From the NCBI RefSeq assembly GCF_900142885.1, contig NZ_FRCL01000022.1, forward strand, positions 1 to 37,604: DNA of 37,604 bases, written 5' to 3'. Both the position numbers and the translations under genes were made by a program. Of this stretch, positions 24,664 to 33,811 are shown piece by piece (the stretch's first letter is position 1; each line of letters opens with the position of its first letter). This DNA is from Flavobacterium xinjiangense. Lineage in GTDB: Bacteria > Bacteroidota > Bacteroidia > Flavobacteriales > Flavobacteriaceae. Below the pieces are notes generated by a model, which made no database searches, was not told the DNA's origin, and saw only the letters and a list, made by a program, of their open reading frames with translations.

Positions 24664-25320
24664 GTGTGTAATTCTTGAATTGCACACTCTGCTATTTGTT
24701 TTTTACAAAAACAGATAAATGCTAGCGACAGTATCGTATTTAAACCGGTTTAATCATCATTTTGAGGTATTCAATTCGGGAACTGAACACTATAGTTTTT
24801 GATTTTGACATCAAAATTTAAAGATGCAATGAACTCTGTATTTCAGCCAGTTTAGGTCTAAATTTAAGGTATTAAATTCTAGAATTACACACTATAGTTT
24901 TTGCTTTTGACATCAAAATTTAAATATGCGATGAACTCTGTGTTTTAGCTAGTTTAGGTCTGAATTTAAGGTGTTTAATTCAGGAATTGAACACTATAGT
25001 TGTTGCTTTTGACATCAAAATTTAAAGATGCGATGAACTCTGTGTTTCAGCCAGTTTAGGTCTGAATTTAATGTATTCAATTCGGGAATTGAACACTATA
25101 GTTTTTGCTTTTGACACGAACAGTCAAATAAGTGATAACTCTAAATTTGAGCTGGTTTAGGTCTAAATTTAATGTATTCAATTCTAGAATTGCACACTAT
25201 AGTTTTTGCTTTTTACACGAACAGTTAAATAAGTGATAAACTCTATATTTGAGCTGGTTTAGGTCTAAATTTAAGGTGTTCAATTCCGGAATTGAACACT
25301 ATAGTTTTTGCTTTTGATAA
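24664..25320. repeat. 102-bp tandem repeat array, each unit with a ~24-bp palindrome
   Basis: Six units of 101-104 bp plus a final core. Core starts: 24664 (degenerate), 24767, 24869, 24971, 25072, 25173 and 25276. Each unit has a palindrome of half-site GTGTTCAATTCC (perfect in the last copy), then CTATAGTTTTTGCTTTTGAC, a spacer, and a closing AGTTTAGGTCTGAATTTAA. The spacer comes in two versions: ACATCAAAATTTAAAGATGC (units from 24767 to 25071) and ACACGAACAGTCAAATAAGTG (units from 25072 on, with a diverged form in the first). It has no open frame and no Cas genes nearby. Candidates: binding array for a dimeric regulator, replication/partition iterons, or a hairpin array. Confidence 0.8.
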
Positions 25321-25570
25321 AAAATAGTTGAAAGCAACGCAGAAAAAAAAGGTATGCATTGTTAATAGTGGTCAATTTTATATTCACTTTAAGGATTTAT
25401 GAGTAAAAGACAGATAGGTTAGAATATTGATGATATTGTAAGTATTGAATAGTAATAAGTAATGTTAATATTATCTTGCTTAGTATCCATTAAAAGTTAA
25501 AAAATCGTAATTTTAGTAGCAATGATTTCATGATATTCTGGATTTGTTGTACCAGAAAAGTGCATCGAAG

Positions 25571-25610
25571 TATTGGCCAATGCGGTTAGTTTTTAACGTA
25601 TTGGCCAATT
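25571..25610. terminator. Strong long hairpin made of two TTGGCCAAT sites
   Basis: ATTGGCCAAT at 25572-25581 and again at 25600-25609. Each is a palindrome, and the two also pair with each other: with GCGGTTA and TAACGT inside, they form a stem of about 16 bp with one bulged base, followed by TTTATTTTAC. It may be a terminator or a double operator. It lies about 120 bp before the broken Nudix gene. The rest of 25321-25733 shows no gene. Confidence 0.5.
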
Positions 25611-25733
25611 TTATTTTACGATACATCTTGCCTGTTCAAACAGAGATAATACAGACTAAGTTTTGGATGTGTTATAATCAAAACGGCTTGCAAAATAGGC
25701 ATAGTGATAATTGTTTAAAAGCATTTTTTAATT

Positions 25734-26200
25734 ATGAAGTTAAAGAAAAGTGCTGGAATACTTTTATACAAAACAGTCCGGGGTCAATTATTAGTCTTGC
25801 TTGTTCATCCCGCAGGTACTTTCTGGAAGAACAAGGACGAAGGACATTGGTCTATACCAAAAGTTGAATTTAGTGACAATGAGAATGCATTTGATGCCGC
25901 TATCAGAGAATTTGAGGAAGAAACAGGTACTCATTTAGAAGGTCATTTTATGGCACTTTCTCCTGTAAAATTAAAATCAGATAAAGTAGTTTATGCGTGG
26001 GCTCTGGAAAAATATATATTAATGCTGCTGAAATAGTGAGTAATACTTTTGAGATCGAGTGGCCACAAAAGTCGGGAATATTGGAAAGTTTCCCAGAAAT
26101 AGACAAAGCACAATGGTTTACAGTTAATGAAGCATTGGAGAAAATAAATGAAGCAATGCGTGAACTTATTTTGCAGCTACAAGGAAAAGTAGGGACTTGA
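25734..26200 (+). pseudogene. Nudix hydrolase, frameshifted
   Basis: The frame from 25734 gives MKLKKSAGILLYKT, VLLVHPAGTFWKNK, the Nudix box region and VVYAWALEK, then stops at 26036. The remaining family text (INAAEIVSNTFEIEWPQKSG, IDKAQWFTVNEALEKI) continues in the next frame to 26200, so a single-base shift lies near 26005-26020. The Nudix box G-x5-E-x7-RE..EE.G is present except that its first Gly is V44 (codon 25863-25865); E50, R58, E59, E62, E63 and G65 are intact. The two defects suggest a decayed gene. Intact, it would hydrolyse a nucleoside-diphosphate-linked compound. Confidence 0.8.
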
Positions 26201-26225
26201 GAAAGTTATTGCTGTCTCTGAAAAA

Positions 26226-26251
26226 AAAGCCCATTATTTAAAATGGGCTTT
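26226..26251. terminator. Bidirectional intrinsic terminator
   Basis: AAAGCCCATT (26226-26235) and AATGGGCTTT (26242-26251) pair perfectly, with A and T runs outside. It lies between the convergent Nudix remnant and the histone-like gene and can serve both. Confidence 0.8.
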
Positions 26252-26268
26252 ATAAGTAAAAGATAAAT

Positions 26269-26445
26269 CTATTTTTTTGATTCTTCTATAGAAACTTTTC
26301 TAAACTCTTTTAGTAGTTTTTCCAGTTCCAAAGTTGATTTACGAGCTCTCGCTCCGGCAGCTTTGACACCTTTCTCAGTTAGTGATTCAGATTCTGTTTT
26401 AAATGTTTCGAATTCAGTGTTGATTTTTGCAACTAAATCTTTCAT
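26269..26445 (-). CDS. Histone H1-like (Hc1-type) protein
   Basis: 58 residues from the ATG at 26445; nine upstream residues in the open frame (from 26472) are unlikely to be translated. Text MKDLVAKINTEFETFKTESE and VKAAGARARKSTLELEKLLK with KEFRKVSIEESKK is the typical Bacteroidetes histone H1-like protein, a small basic helical DNA-binding chromatin protein. Single gene with its own -7 box (26470-26477) and terminator. Confidence 0.85.
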   Translation of the reverse strand: MKDLVAKINTEFETFKTESESLTEKGVKAAGARARKSTLELEKLLKEFRKVSIEESKK

Positions 26446-26469
26446 AGTAGTACTGTTTAAATTAGCGCA

Positions 26470-26477
26470 CAAAAATA
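26470..26477 (-). promoter_or_regulatory. -7 box of the histone-like gene
   Basis: TATTTTTG on the minus strand (CAAAAATA as printed) fits TAnnTTTG and lies 25 bases before the ATG at 26445. No -33 TTTG at the ideal spacing. The gap 26478-26919 has no gene that I can support. Confidence 0.45.
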
Positions 26478-26919
26478 TATGTTTGCCTGTTAGGTCTAAT
26501 TAATTTACTGTTAAAATTCTCACTTTTTTAGGGGCCCTGTCTTTTGGATATTATTTATAGCGTGCTGTACGGTTTCTTTCTCGTTTATCTGTTCACTTAT
26601 TTATATGGTTCACGGAAACGTGAACAACGATATTTAACGAACTAATACACTATTATTATCTTTACAAAAAGTGGCAAATGTACTAATTGACCACCGCGTT
26701 AATAAGATATAGCTACAATAGTACTATTGTCACCAAAAAAAAAATATCTAAATATTTTTGAATTCAATAAAAAACGAAAATAGAATCGAAAAAATTATGA
26801 AATCAAGTATAAAATATTGGAGACTTTTTGATTTTCATGTATCTAAAATGTGCCTTTCATTATTAAGAATTTATTTTGTTTTGTCAATGTAATTTTATCA
26901 AAAAATTTGTAATCAATAA

Positions 26920-28593
26920 TTATGAATCTGCTTTTTTGAGCTCTTCAATAAAATAGGAGGTCGGCATTCCTGTTTTGGAATAAAAAGCAGTAGCAAAACG
27001 TTGCGTACTACTAAAACCAACTTCTTCGGCAAGCGCTTTATTTGTATAATTTCTCAACATCTTATCCTCCTTCATTAACTTAATTAAATGGTCAACTTTT
27101 AGGTCGTTAATGTAATCTACAAATTTTTTCCCCCTGTAATGGTAAATTATTTTTGAAAGGTACTTTGCATTCGAATCGAAAGCTGCCGTAAGCTTTGCTG
27201 CTGTCAGTTCTTTTTCGAGAAATTTTTTATCTTTTTCAAACTTTTCAAGTTGTTTCAGCACAGAAGCAACAGTATCTTGATTTATTTCATCTATTCCGTT
27301 ACTTCTGTTTTTGACTTCCACTTTAGTAGTAGCCTCACTTTTCTTCATCAGTTCCTCAAACTTTTGCCTATATATATTCTTGTTTCTGATATGTCTATAG
27401 GCAATAAATAGTAGAGAGAAAAATAAAAGAGCTATTACTCCAGTGAAAATGAAGTCGTTATACTTTCTATTCTGTAATAAGTTTTCGATTTTAATTTTCT
27501 CTGAAAGTAATTTTTTAGTGTCATACTCTTTGTGAATTCTACCAGATAGATATTTAAAATTATTATGTAAGATACTGTCTGCCCTAAGTAATTTTCCAAT
27601 GTAAAGGAGTTGATTTTTAGGGTTGTTTTTCGACTTATAATAGTTTATCAATAATTCGTAATTCTCGCGAAGATCGGGACGAATATAACCTTTCGATACA
27701 AAAATATGATCTACTTTTATGAAGTAGGGAAGTGCCATTAGTGGTTTGTTGAGATCCCAATAGCTTTTTCCTATATAGAAATATGCAACAGCTTCATTTG
27801 CAAAATCTTTATTCTTCAGTAAGGCAGGAAGTGTATAGTTTAATTTTTTAATAGCCGAAGCATAATTGTTTTCAAAATATTGATTAATCCCTTCCGAGTG
27901 AATAAAGTAGTCTTTCATTTCATCGGTCGCTAATCTTTTACCTTCTTGAATACCTTTCTCATTTATTTGCGTACATAAACCATAATTGCCAATTCTGTTA
28001 TAGCACAAACCAAGCGAATGAAGGGAATTTAAATAGGCTATATCATTTTCTTCTTTAAAATAATCTATGCATTCCCTGAATAATGATACTGCTTCATCAT
28101 AAAATCCAAGGTAGTATTTTATATGGGCAATATTATATTTCACCTTATAAGTTAAGTAATTGTCATTAGTTTTGGAAATAAAACTATTGGCTATAAGGTA
28201 GTTATCTAATGCATAATTATGTTTTTTCTTAGCATAGTACACAATTCCCTTTGTAAGATAGGCAGAGCCAATCAAGGCATTATCCATCGATTTTTTAGCA
28301 GTATAAATCATACTGTCGGCATAGACCAGTTTTAAATTTTCGGGCGAATGATGCACATAATTTTTATATCCGTTTATGATCTCTTCTTTATTATTCTCTG
28401 CTTTAGCTTTATGTAAGAAGGATTGAAGATACAGCGATTGTTGTGCACTTCCTTCTTCCAGAGCTTTTATTTGTTCAAATAGATAATCATAATCCTTACT
28501 TCGAAGTGTATCAGGAATTTTAAATCCATTTTGCTGTGCATAAACTTGGTTCCCTAAGTAAAGAATCAGTAAAAAGAGATATTTTTTTATCAT
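26920..28593 (-). CDS. TPR-membrane-AraC hybrid regulator
   Basis: 557 residues. Signal peptide (MIKKYLFLLILYLGNQVYAQ), TPR repeats in the periplasm (~30-360), one membrane helix (~375-395, FIFTGVIALLFFSLLFIAY), a cytoplasmic linker, and a C-terminal AraC-type double HTH (~470-557; LSKIIYHYRGKKFVDYINDL, LAEEVGFSSTQRFATAFYSK, MPTSYFIEEL). It is a one-component sensor that carries the DNA-binding domain on the same chain, a layout common in flavobacteria. It is divergent from the lipoprotein gene at 28941, a likely target. Confidence 0.85.
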   Translation of the reverse strand: MIKKYLFLLILYLGNQVYAQQNGFKIPDTLRSKDYDYLFEQIKALEEGSAQQSLYLQSFLHKAKAENNKEEIINGYKNYVHHSPENLKLVYADSMIYTAKKSMDNALIGSAYLTKGIVYYAKKKHNYALDNYLIANSFISKTNDNYLTYKVKYNIAHIKYYLGFYDEAVSLFRECIDYFKEENDIAYLNSLHSLGLCYNRIGNYGLCTQINEKGIQEGKRLATDEMKDYFIHSEGINQYFENNYASAIKKLNYTLPALLKNKDFANEAVAYFYIGKSYWDLNKPLMALPYFIKVDHIFVSKGYIRPDLRENYELLINYYKSKNNPKNQLLYIGKLLRADSILHNNFKYLSGRIHKEYDTKKLLSEKIKIENLLQNRKYNDFIFTGVIALLFFSLLFIAYRHIRNKNIYRQKFEELMKKSEATTKVEVKNRSNGIDEINQDTVASVLKQLEKFEKDKKFLEKELTAAKLTAAFDSNAKYLSKIIYHYRGKKFVDYINDLKVDHLIKLMKEDKMLRNYTNKALAEEVGFSSTQRFATAFYSKTGMPTSYFIEELKKADS

Positions 28594-28940
28594 AGCTTAA
28601 ATAAGAATTATACTTTTTTTCTTCAAAATCATTTTTTAATGTCAGGATATGCATTACAAAAATAGCATTGTGAATTTTGAAAGAAATTACTTCAAATATA
28701 ATATAAACAATTGATAATGATTTGTTTTTAGTAAAAAAATGGATATGGATTTTCAGAAAATACATATAATAATTCTTGGAAATCCATAGACAATGTGTTG
28801 CACGGCCAAAACTTGACTTCTAGATTTGCCTTGAATTCAAAAGCAAAAATATTTGGCATCGTGCCAAATTAAAGTTCTGCTTACCCGGGTGAAATGAACT
28901 GACGAAAAAAGTACTCAGTACCATTTAACACATTTTAATC

Positions 28941-29681
28941 ATGAAAAATATTTCATTAGGTTTAGTGATTTTACCATTGCTAATTATTTCTTGTACCAAT
29001 GATACCATTGATACTACTTATGCTTTTGATAGTAAAGCTAGTGGCAAGAAATCGGAAAAAAAGGAAAGTTTGTTGCACAACTTGACCCCTGAAAACCCGG
29101 CGAACATTTATGACTATGCCGGTAAGTTACATAATGCCTTTCTGGATCTTTATTTGTCGGGAAACTATCAGCATAATACAATTGCTCAGATTAGCAAACG
29201 GATTCAAAAGATAGCAAATGGTAACAGTGATGGCACTCTTTTAAAATTACAACCGATGGTCTCTAAAAATCTTGAAGAGATACAAAAGATTGTAAAAAAT
29301 CCTGAGGCTGCACTGCAAGATGCCATATCAAACGCGTCTATGGCAGATGAAGCAAAAAATAGTCTTTTTAATTTTATGAACGCTGCACTTTTTTGGGAAA
29401 ACGAAGAATACGAAGCAATTTATCAATCCATAATTTCGTATGAATCCTCAGTTATAAATAATGATGAATTTAGTGATGAGGATAAGCAAATTATCCTTAC
29501 TGTATCTTCTATAACTAGATATTCACTCTATTACAATAAGAAACGTAAAGATGAAGATTGGGAAACATCTGTAGGTAACCGTGTTGGAGCGGTTGGTGGT
29601 GATGTCAAAAGTTCATTTAGTACGATTAGCAGATCTCTTATTGCAGGAATTATGATAAACAATCTTGTAGCTAATAGATGA
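28941..29681 (+). CDS. Lipoprotein of unknown function
   Basis: 246 residues with signal MKNISLGLVILPLLIISC (lipobox LIIS-C18), then a helical, mostly polar domain (residues ~50-200) and a Gly/Ser tail ending in a weak hydrophobic stretch (SLIAGIMINNLVANR). I do not recognise the family. Its stop overlaps the next start (ATGA), so it is co-translated with the small membrane protein. The 347-bp gap before it, shared with the divergent regulator, holds no gene. Confidence 0.6.
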   Translation: MKNISLGLVILPLLIISCTNDTIDTTYAFDSKASGKKSEKKESLLHNLTPENPANIYDYAGKLHNAFLDLYLSGNYQHNTIAQISKRIQKIANGNSDGTLLKLQPMVSKNLEEIQKIVKNPEAALQDAISNASMADEAKNSLFNFMNAALFWENEEYEAIYQSIISYESSVINNDEFSDEDKQIILTVSSITRYSLYYNKKRKDEDWETSVGNRVGAVGGDVKSSFSTISRSLIAGIMINNLVANR

Positions 29682-29956
29682 TGCATAGAATTCTACTGAT
29701 TGAAAAGGAAATAATATACGTATTTACTGTGTTTTTGATCTTCTTCAATTTAGTTAGCCTTTTTTTCATCGTAGACCTTTTGGGCTACGATGAAATAATT
29801 GGTTATCTCACAAACGGGGAACTAAAAAGCTGTAATCCAAGAGCTTTGGCATTTTTACTTTTCGGCACCACAGTTTCAAATTTATTATTTGTTATTATTA
29901 CACTGATGGCTAGATTCTTTTCCACGAGTTGTATCAAAAGATCAGAACCAAAATAA
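29678..29956 (+). CDS. Small two-helix membrane protein
   Basis: 92 residues with two hydrophobic segments (~10-33 and 56-80) joined by a short polar loop (DLLGYDEIIGYLTNGELKSC). No family recognised. Its start overlaps the lipoprotein's stop, suggesting a functional pair at the cell envelope. The following AraC frame overlaps its end. Confidence 0.55.
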   Translation: MMHRILLIEKEIIYVFTVFLIFFNLVSLFFIVDLLGYDEIIGYLTNGELKSCNPRALAFLLFGTTVSNLLFVIITLMARFFSTSCIKRSEPK

Positions 29957-30864
29957 GCAAAAACTCATTCAGAATACAATTGAACTTCCAAAAAAAAATC
30001 GTTTTGATACACAAAAATTCAAAATACGTCCAATTTGGTTTAGAAGTCCGCATTGATGAAATGATTACTTCCAAAATTTCATTCCCGCAACTATTTAAAG
30101 GAAACTGTTTTTCTATCGTGATAGTAAATTCTGGTTTTTTGACTATTCAAGCAAATGAAACGATCATACACCTGTACGCAAATGAACTGGTAGTGATTCC
30201 AGCAAGGACTTTTGGTGAAATTTTGAATGCAAGTGACCATCTTCAGATTTCCTTAGTATCATTTTCCTCCACGTTTATTTTTAAAAACAGTATAAAGAGG
30301 CCATTTGTTGGGTATTTCGAATTTTTTTTTATAAAAATCCCTGCTAAGGTTTCTCTTAAAAGGAAAGACTCAGCGCTACTGATTGATTTATTTAAATTGC
30401 TAGATAGTACAAGAAGAAGTTCGGATAAGCATATTTTTAAAAATGAGGTACTACTCTTTAGTTTTAATCTATTATTGTATGAGTTAGCGGCGATTTATAG
30501 CAAATATTCTCGACGTATTAAAATAAGACATACAAGAAAAGAGATACTTGTGATGCAATTTTTTAGAATTTTAGAAATTAATTGCAAGACACAACACGCT
30601 GTCAAGTTTTATGCTGATTCTTTGTTTATTACTACTGGTCATCTTACTAAAACAATTAAGGAAGTAATTGAAAAAACGGCCAAGCAGTGTATTGAAGAAG
30701 CAATTGTTTTGGAGGCAAAGATCTTGCTTCAAAACGAAGATTTAACGATTTTGCATATTATGGAAGAATTACATTTTAGCAATATTTCTTTTTTTAGCAA
30801 TTTTTTCAAAAAATACACTTCTATGTCTCCAACGGAGTATCGCTTAAGGTTAAATTTCTATTGA
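29929..30864 (+). CDS. AraC-family regulator
   Basis: About 311 residues if started at the TTG at 29929; an ATG at 30061 (267 residues) is a possible start, though the segment before it looks partly domain-like (FRIQLNFQKKIVLIH). N-terminal cupin-like sensor (SIVIVNSGFLTIQANET, LYANELVVIPARTFGEI); C-terminal AraC HTH (AVKFYADSLFITTGHLTKTI, ILLQNEDLTILHIMEELH, FSNISFFSNFFKKYTSMSPT). It may control the neighbouring RteC-like gene or the transfer genes. Confidence 0.8.
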   Translation: MYQKIRTKISKNSFRIQLNFQKKIVLIHKNSKYVQFGLEVRIDEMITSKISFPQLFKGNCFSIVIVNSGFLTIQANETIIHLYANELVVIPARTFGEILNASDHLQISLVSFSSTFIFKNSIKRPFVGYFEFFFIKIPAKVSLKRKDSALLIDLFKLLDSTRRSSDKHIFKNEVLLFSFNLLLYELAAIYSKYSRRIKIRHTRKEILVMQFFRILEINCKTQHAVKFYADSLFITTGHLTKTIKEVIEKTAKQCIEEAIVLEAKILLQNEDLTILHIMEELHFSNISFFSNFFKKYTSMSPTEYRLRLNFY

Positions 30865-30962
30865 ACAGTAGAAAGTATAGTTTATAAATATTCTAGAGTT
30901 ATTAATTAGAGTGCTTTTAATCATAAGTTGAAAGTACTATTTAGTAAATAAAAGTAAGAAGT

Positions 30963-32168
30963 ATGAATCAGACTTATCTTTTAGAATGGCTAGATTTACT
31001 GGTAACTGTCACCCTAAATCCTAGCAAAACGGACGTTAATGAAATAACAATAGTCCAGTCAAAGGCTATTATTGAAAAGACAATAGAGCAGACATTATTT
31101 ATTCAATCTGAATTTAAGATCAGGGTGTTTTCTCTTAATAAGGAAAAGCAAATTAAGATTGTAGTCGGAAATTATCATTCCTCTTTAATAATTTTCTTAG
31201 ATAATGTCATTGAAAGAAGCCACAATGTTGCGTTTGAACGATTTGATTTAAAAGAAGTGATAAACACATTAATTTCGTGTTTTGATGAACTGTTATCTTT
31301 TATAGAAACTCGATTCTCAGAGTACTTAAGTTTAGATCTGCGAGTACCTTCAACCTATCTGGTTGTATCCAAAAAGAAATTGAAACAAAAAATTGACAAA
31401 TTGAAGAATAGTGCAACTTCTACTATTAATGATAAAAAGGTTACTGCTATACTTTTTGATAATTTGTATTCTTTTGTGAACTCCAAAGGAGATGAAAAGG
31501 TCACATTCCGACAAGTGCTGTATAGGAAGCAATTGATTAAAGAATTAGAATTACTAAAAGTCATGCAGAATGAAGACCAAGCAAATGCAACACTAGACGA
31601 GATTCTAATTTACATGAATTTTAATTGTAGGACATTTATAAACTATTTTACAAAGTGTGTAACAGACAAAGTAAATTGTTGTGAAAATATCGCTAGTAAA
31701 ATGGAAAATCTTCTATTTTATTTTAAAGAATTCAATCAGATCCATATTAAGGATGGGGTGATCCTAAACCCGCATCAACAAGAACTGAAGATCATTCTAA
31801 GTGAATGGTTTAGATATGAAATGGCGTATCTTGATAAGCAGCAACATTTTTCAGTTGTTCCTTTTGTCAATAGAGATAGGAAACTGAATAAAACTGCGAT
31901 AATTGATTCAACTAACGACAAAGTTTTGTGTAAACTGTCAACAGATCAGACTGCACTAATATTTCGTGCTGCTGATGAACTGAAGATTCTCATAGCTAGA
32001 TCTATGAATCATGTATTTAAAACAATAGTTCCATTTTTATCAACGCCTAATAAGGCAAACCTTTCTTACGACTCGATGCGTAGTAAAGCGTATGTAGCTG
32101 AAGACCGAGATAAAGAATTGGCTATAGATGCGCTGCAGTGTATTATCAAGAAAATTAAATCATATTAG
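30963..32168 (+). CDS. RteC-like regulator of conjugative element
   Basis: 401 residues, soluble. The C-terminal part has an RteC-type pattern: LSTDQTALIFRAADELKILI, then HVFKTIVPFLSTPNKANLSY, MRSKAYVAEDRDKEL. In CTnDOT-type elements RteC activates excision genes; similar proteins stand upstream of the tra operon in many flavobacterial elements. Location just before the tra genes agrees. The N-terminal half is less typical, so the call is moderate. Confidence 0.6.
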   Translation: MNQTYLLEWLDLLVTVTLNPSKTDVNEITIVQSKAIIEKTIEQTLFIQSEFKIRVFSLNKEKQIKIVVGNYHSSLIIFLDNVIERSHNVAFERFDLKEVINTLISCFDELLSFIETRFSEYLSLDLRVPSTYLVVSKKKLKQKIDKLKNSATSTINDKKVTAILFDNLYSFVNSKGDEKVTFRQVLYRKQLIKELELLKVMQNEDQANATLDEILIYMNFNCRTFINYFTKCVTDKVNCCENIASKMENLLFYFKEFNQIHIKDGVILNPHQQELKIILSEWFRYEMAYLDKQQHFSVVPFVNRDRKLNKTAIIDSTNDKVLCKLSTDQTALIFRAADELKILIARSMNHVFKTIVPFLSTPNKANLSYDSMRSKAYVAEDRDKELAIDALQCIIKKIKSY

Positions 32169-32467
32169 TGCGGTTTATCTCATTCATTAATTTAAGCAAT
32201 AATACCTGCTGAAAAAATCAGAATGATATGGACTTGTTGACTTGCGAAGTAACTGTTTTTAAAAACTTCGTAAAAAAAAACTCTTTATTTTCTATTGATT
32301 TCACTAGGGGTACAATGGGTACAACTACTATGCAATGAAAAGTTGGACTTGTACGGATTTACTGGCTACTGTTTCTTTGTCATGTAATAATCAAAATCTC
32401 GGATTTAGATTCTGTTTCAAATGTCCGTGTTGAAAAGCTAATGTAGAACGATAAAAATGTAGAGCGT

Positions 32468-32935
32468 ATGTTAAGAAACATTTCATGGGGCAATTATATA
32501 ATTGTAATTGTCCTGCTAGTAGCAAGTTGGTATTTATTTGTTGGTTTGCGATTTTACTTTGCAGAAATTAAAGATCTTGCAACGGGAAAAAAAAAGTTTC
32601 CGAGTCGAAGTTTTCCTCAAGTTCAATCAAACCTAGAGCATCTCGAAACTCTTGATGGTATTCCTTCATCACTCAATGAAACACAAACTGATGAAGCTTT
32701 TCAGGATGTAGAGGATCTGGTAAAAAAATTAAAAGATCTTGTGGAAGATGCATTGCAAAGAAAATTTCCTAAAAAAGAATTTATGTATTATCTGAGTATA
32801 GTTCTCAATGAATTTCAGACTGTGAAAAACTCGCCTTTTAGATCTTCAATCTGCGAACTAATAGTTTCTGAATGTGATAAACTCGAACGGATTCATTTAA
32901 CGCAACAGGAAGTGGATGTGTTATGGGATGCATAA
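32468..32935 (+). CDS. Single-pass membrane protein at the head of the tra operon
   Basis: 155 residues: one membrane helix at the N-terminus (~10-30, YIIVIVLLVASWYLFVGLRF), a charged linker, and a helical domain (VEDLVKKLKDLVEDALQ, YYLSIVLNEFQTVK). Position directly before TraE is where Bacteroidetes conjugative elements carry a short TraD-like protein, but I do not recognise a named family. The 299-bp gap before it has no gene; it likely contains the tra promoter. Confidence 0.6.
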   Translation: MLRNISWGNYIIVIVLLVASWYLFVGLRFYFAEIKDLATGKKKFPSRSFPQVQSNLEHLETLDGIPSSLNETQTDEAFQDVEDLVKKLKDLVEDALQRKFPKKEFMYYLSIVLNEFQTVKNSPFRSSICELIVSECDKLERIHLTQQEVDVLWDA

Positions 32936-33073
32936 AATAAAATTCTATTGCGGAGGAATTATCCCTGTCTGCTCTTATGCGGTATGGCTTTATGTGACAG
33001 GAAAAAGAGTTCAGTAACAGTGATATTCCTCTGCTTTTTATTACTTAAAATAAAACTTTAAAAATGGTGTCTT

Positions 33074-33412
33074 ATGAAAAATCGAGGGAGGGAATTAAAG
33101 AAGTTTACAATAGCAAAAATACGATCTGTTTTAGTTGTACTGCTGTTGTTTGTTGGCTATGTCACCGCATATGCTCAAGACGGGGTTGCCGGTATTAATG
33201 AAGCCAATCAAAAGGTAAGAAGTTATTTTGATGCAGGGACAGAGCTTATGTATGCAGTAGGAGCCTTGCTTGGACTGATTGGTGCTGTAAAGGTCTATCA
33301 AAAATGGAATGCAGGAGATCCTGATACTGGAAAAGTAGCTGCAGCCTGGTTTGGAAGTTGTGTTTTTCTAGTTGTTGTAGCCACCGTGATCAAATCTTTC
33401 TTTGGGGTTTAA
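33074..33412 (+). CDS. traE: TraE (DUF4134) conjugal transfer protein
   Basis: 112 residues. Signal-like N-terminus, then GVAGINEANQKVRSYFDAGT, two membrane helices (LMYAVGALLGLIGAVKVYQ and FGSCVFLVVVATVIKSFF) and GDPDTGKVAAAW between them. This is the DUF4134/TraE pattern, a VirB2-like small membrane subunit of the Bacteroidetes mating channel. An upstream cleavage-like site is AYAQD. Confidence 0.9.
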   Translation: MKNRGRELKKFTIAKIRSVLVVLLLFVGYVTAYAQDGVAGINEANQKVRSYFDAGTELMYAVGALLGLIGAVKVYQKWNAGDPDTGKVAAAWFGSCVFLVVVATVIKSFFGV

Positions 33413-33462
33413 ATTAAGGTTGGTTAGATCGATGTATATACCCAATATTTAGAAAAAATATC

Positions 33463-33780
33463 ATGGCAAATAGCGTTTATCAAATCAATAAAGGTATTAA
33501 TCAGAGCATTGAATTCAAAGGTCTTAAAGCGCAATATATTTGGTATTTAGGAGGTGGTGTTATAATTCTTCTATTCCTTTTTTCAGCATTGTATATCATT
33601 GGTTTGCCATCACTGGTTTGCGTTGGAGTAGTTGGCATTTCAGGAGCTTTGCTGGTTGTGAAAGTATATAGAATGAGTCACAAATATGGTGAACATGGTA
33701 TGATGAAAGCTATAGCGAAAAGACAAGTTCCTAAAGCGGTCAGAATTCAGAGCCGAAAGGTTTTCAAAATGGAAAACTAG
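33463..33780 (+). CDS. traF: TraF (DUF4133) conjugal transfer protein
   Basis: 105 residues. NKGINQSIEFKGLKAQYIWY, two membrane helices (VIILLFLFSALYIIG and LVCVGVVGISGALLVVKVY), then the conserved tail SHKYGEHGMMKAIAKRQVPK. DUF4133/TraF, a VirB3-like inner membrane component that works with the TraG ATPase encoded next. Confidence 0.9.
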   Translation: MANSVYQINKGINQSIEFKGLKAQYIWYLGGGVIILLFLFSALYIIGLPSLVCVGVVGISGALLVVKVYRMSHKYGEHGMMKAIAKRQVPKAVRIQSRKVFKMEN

Positions 33781-33811
33781 CAATTGTCAAAAAAATTATA
33801 ACAGGTAAAAA

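Noticed and set aside
24664..25320. CRISPR array
   Set aside because: Spacers are themselves repeated, the period is 102 bp with only a ~24-bp palindromic core, and no cas gene is nearby.
25544..25867. Plus-strand frame of 107 codons overlapping the Nudix gene
   Set aside because: No family features; overlaps the recognisable Nudix frame and reads as a shadow.
32246..32281. Terminator hairpin CGAAGT...ACTTCG
   Set aside because: The stem is followed by an A run, not a T run, on the plus strand, and there is no minus-strand gene that would use it.
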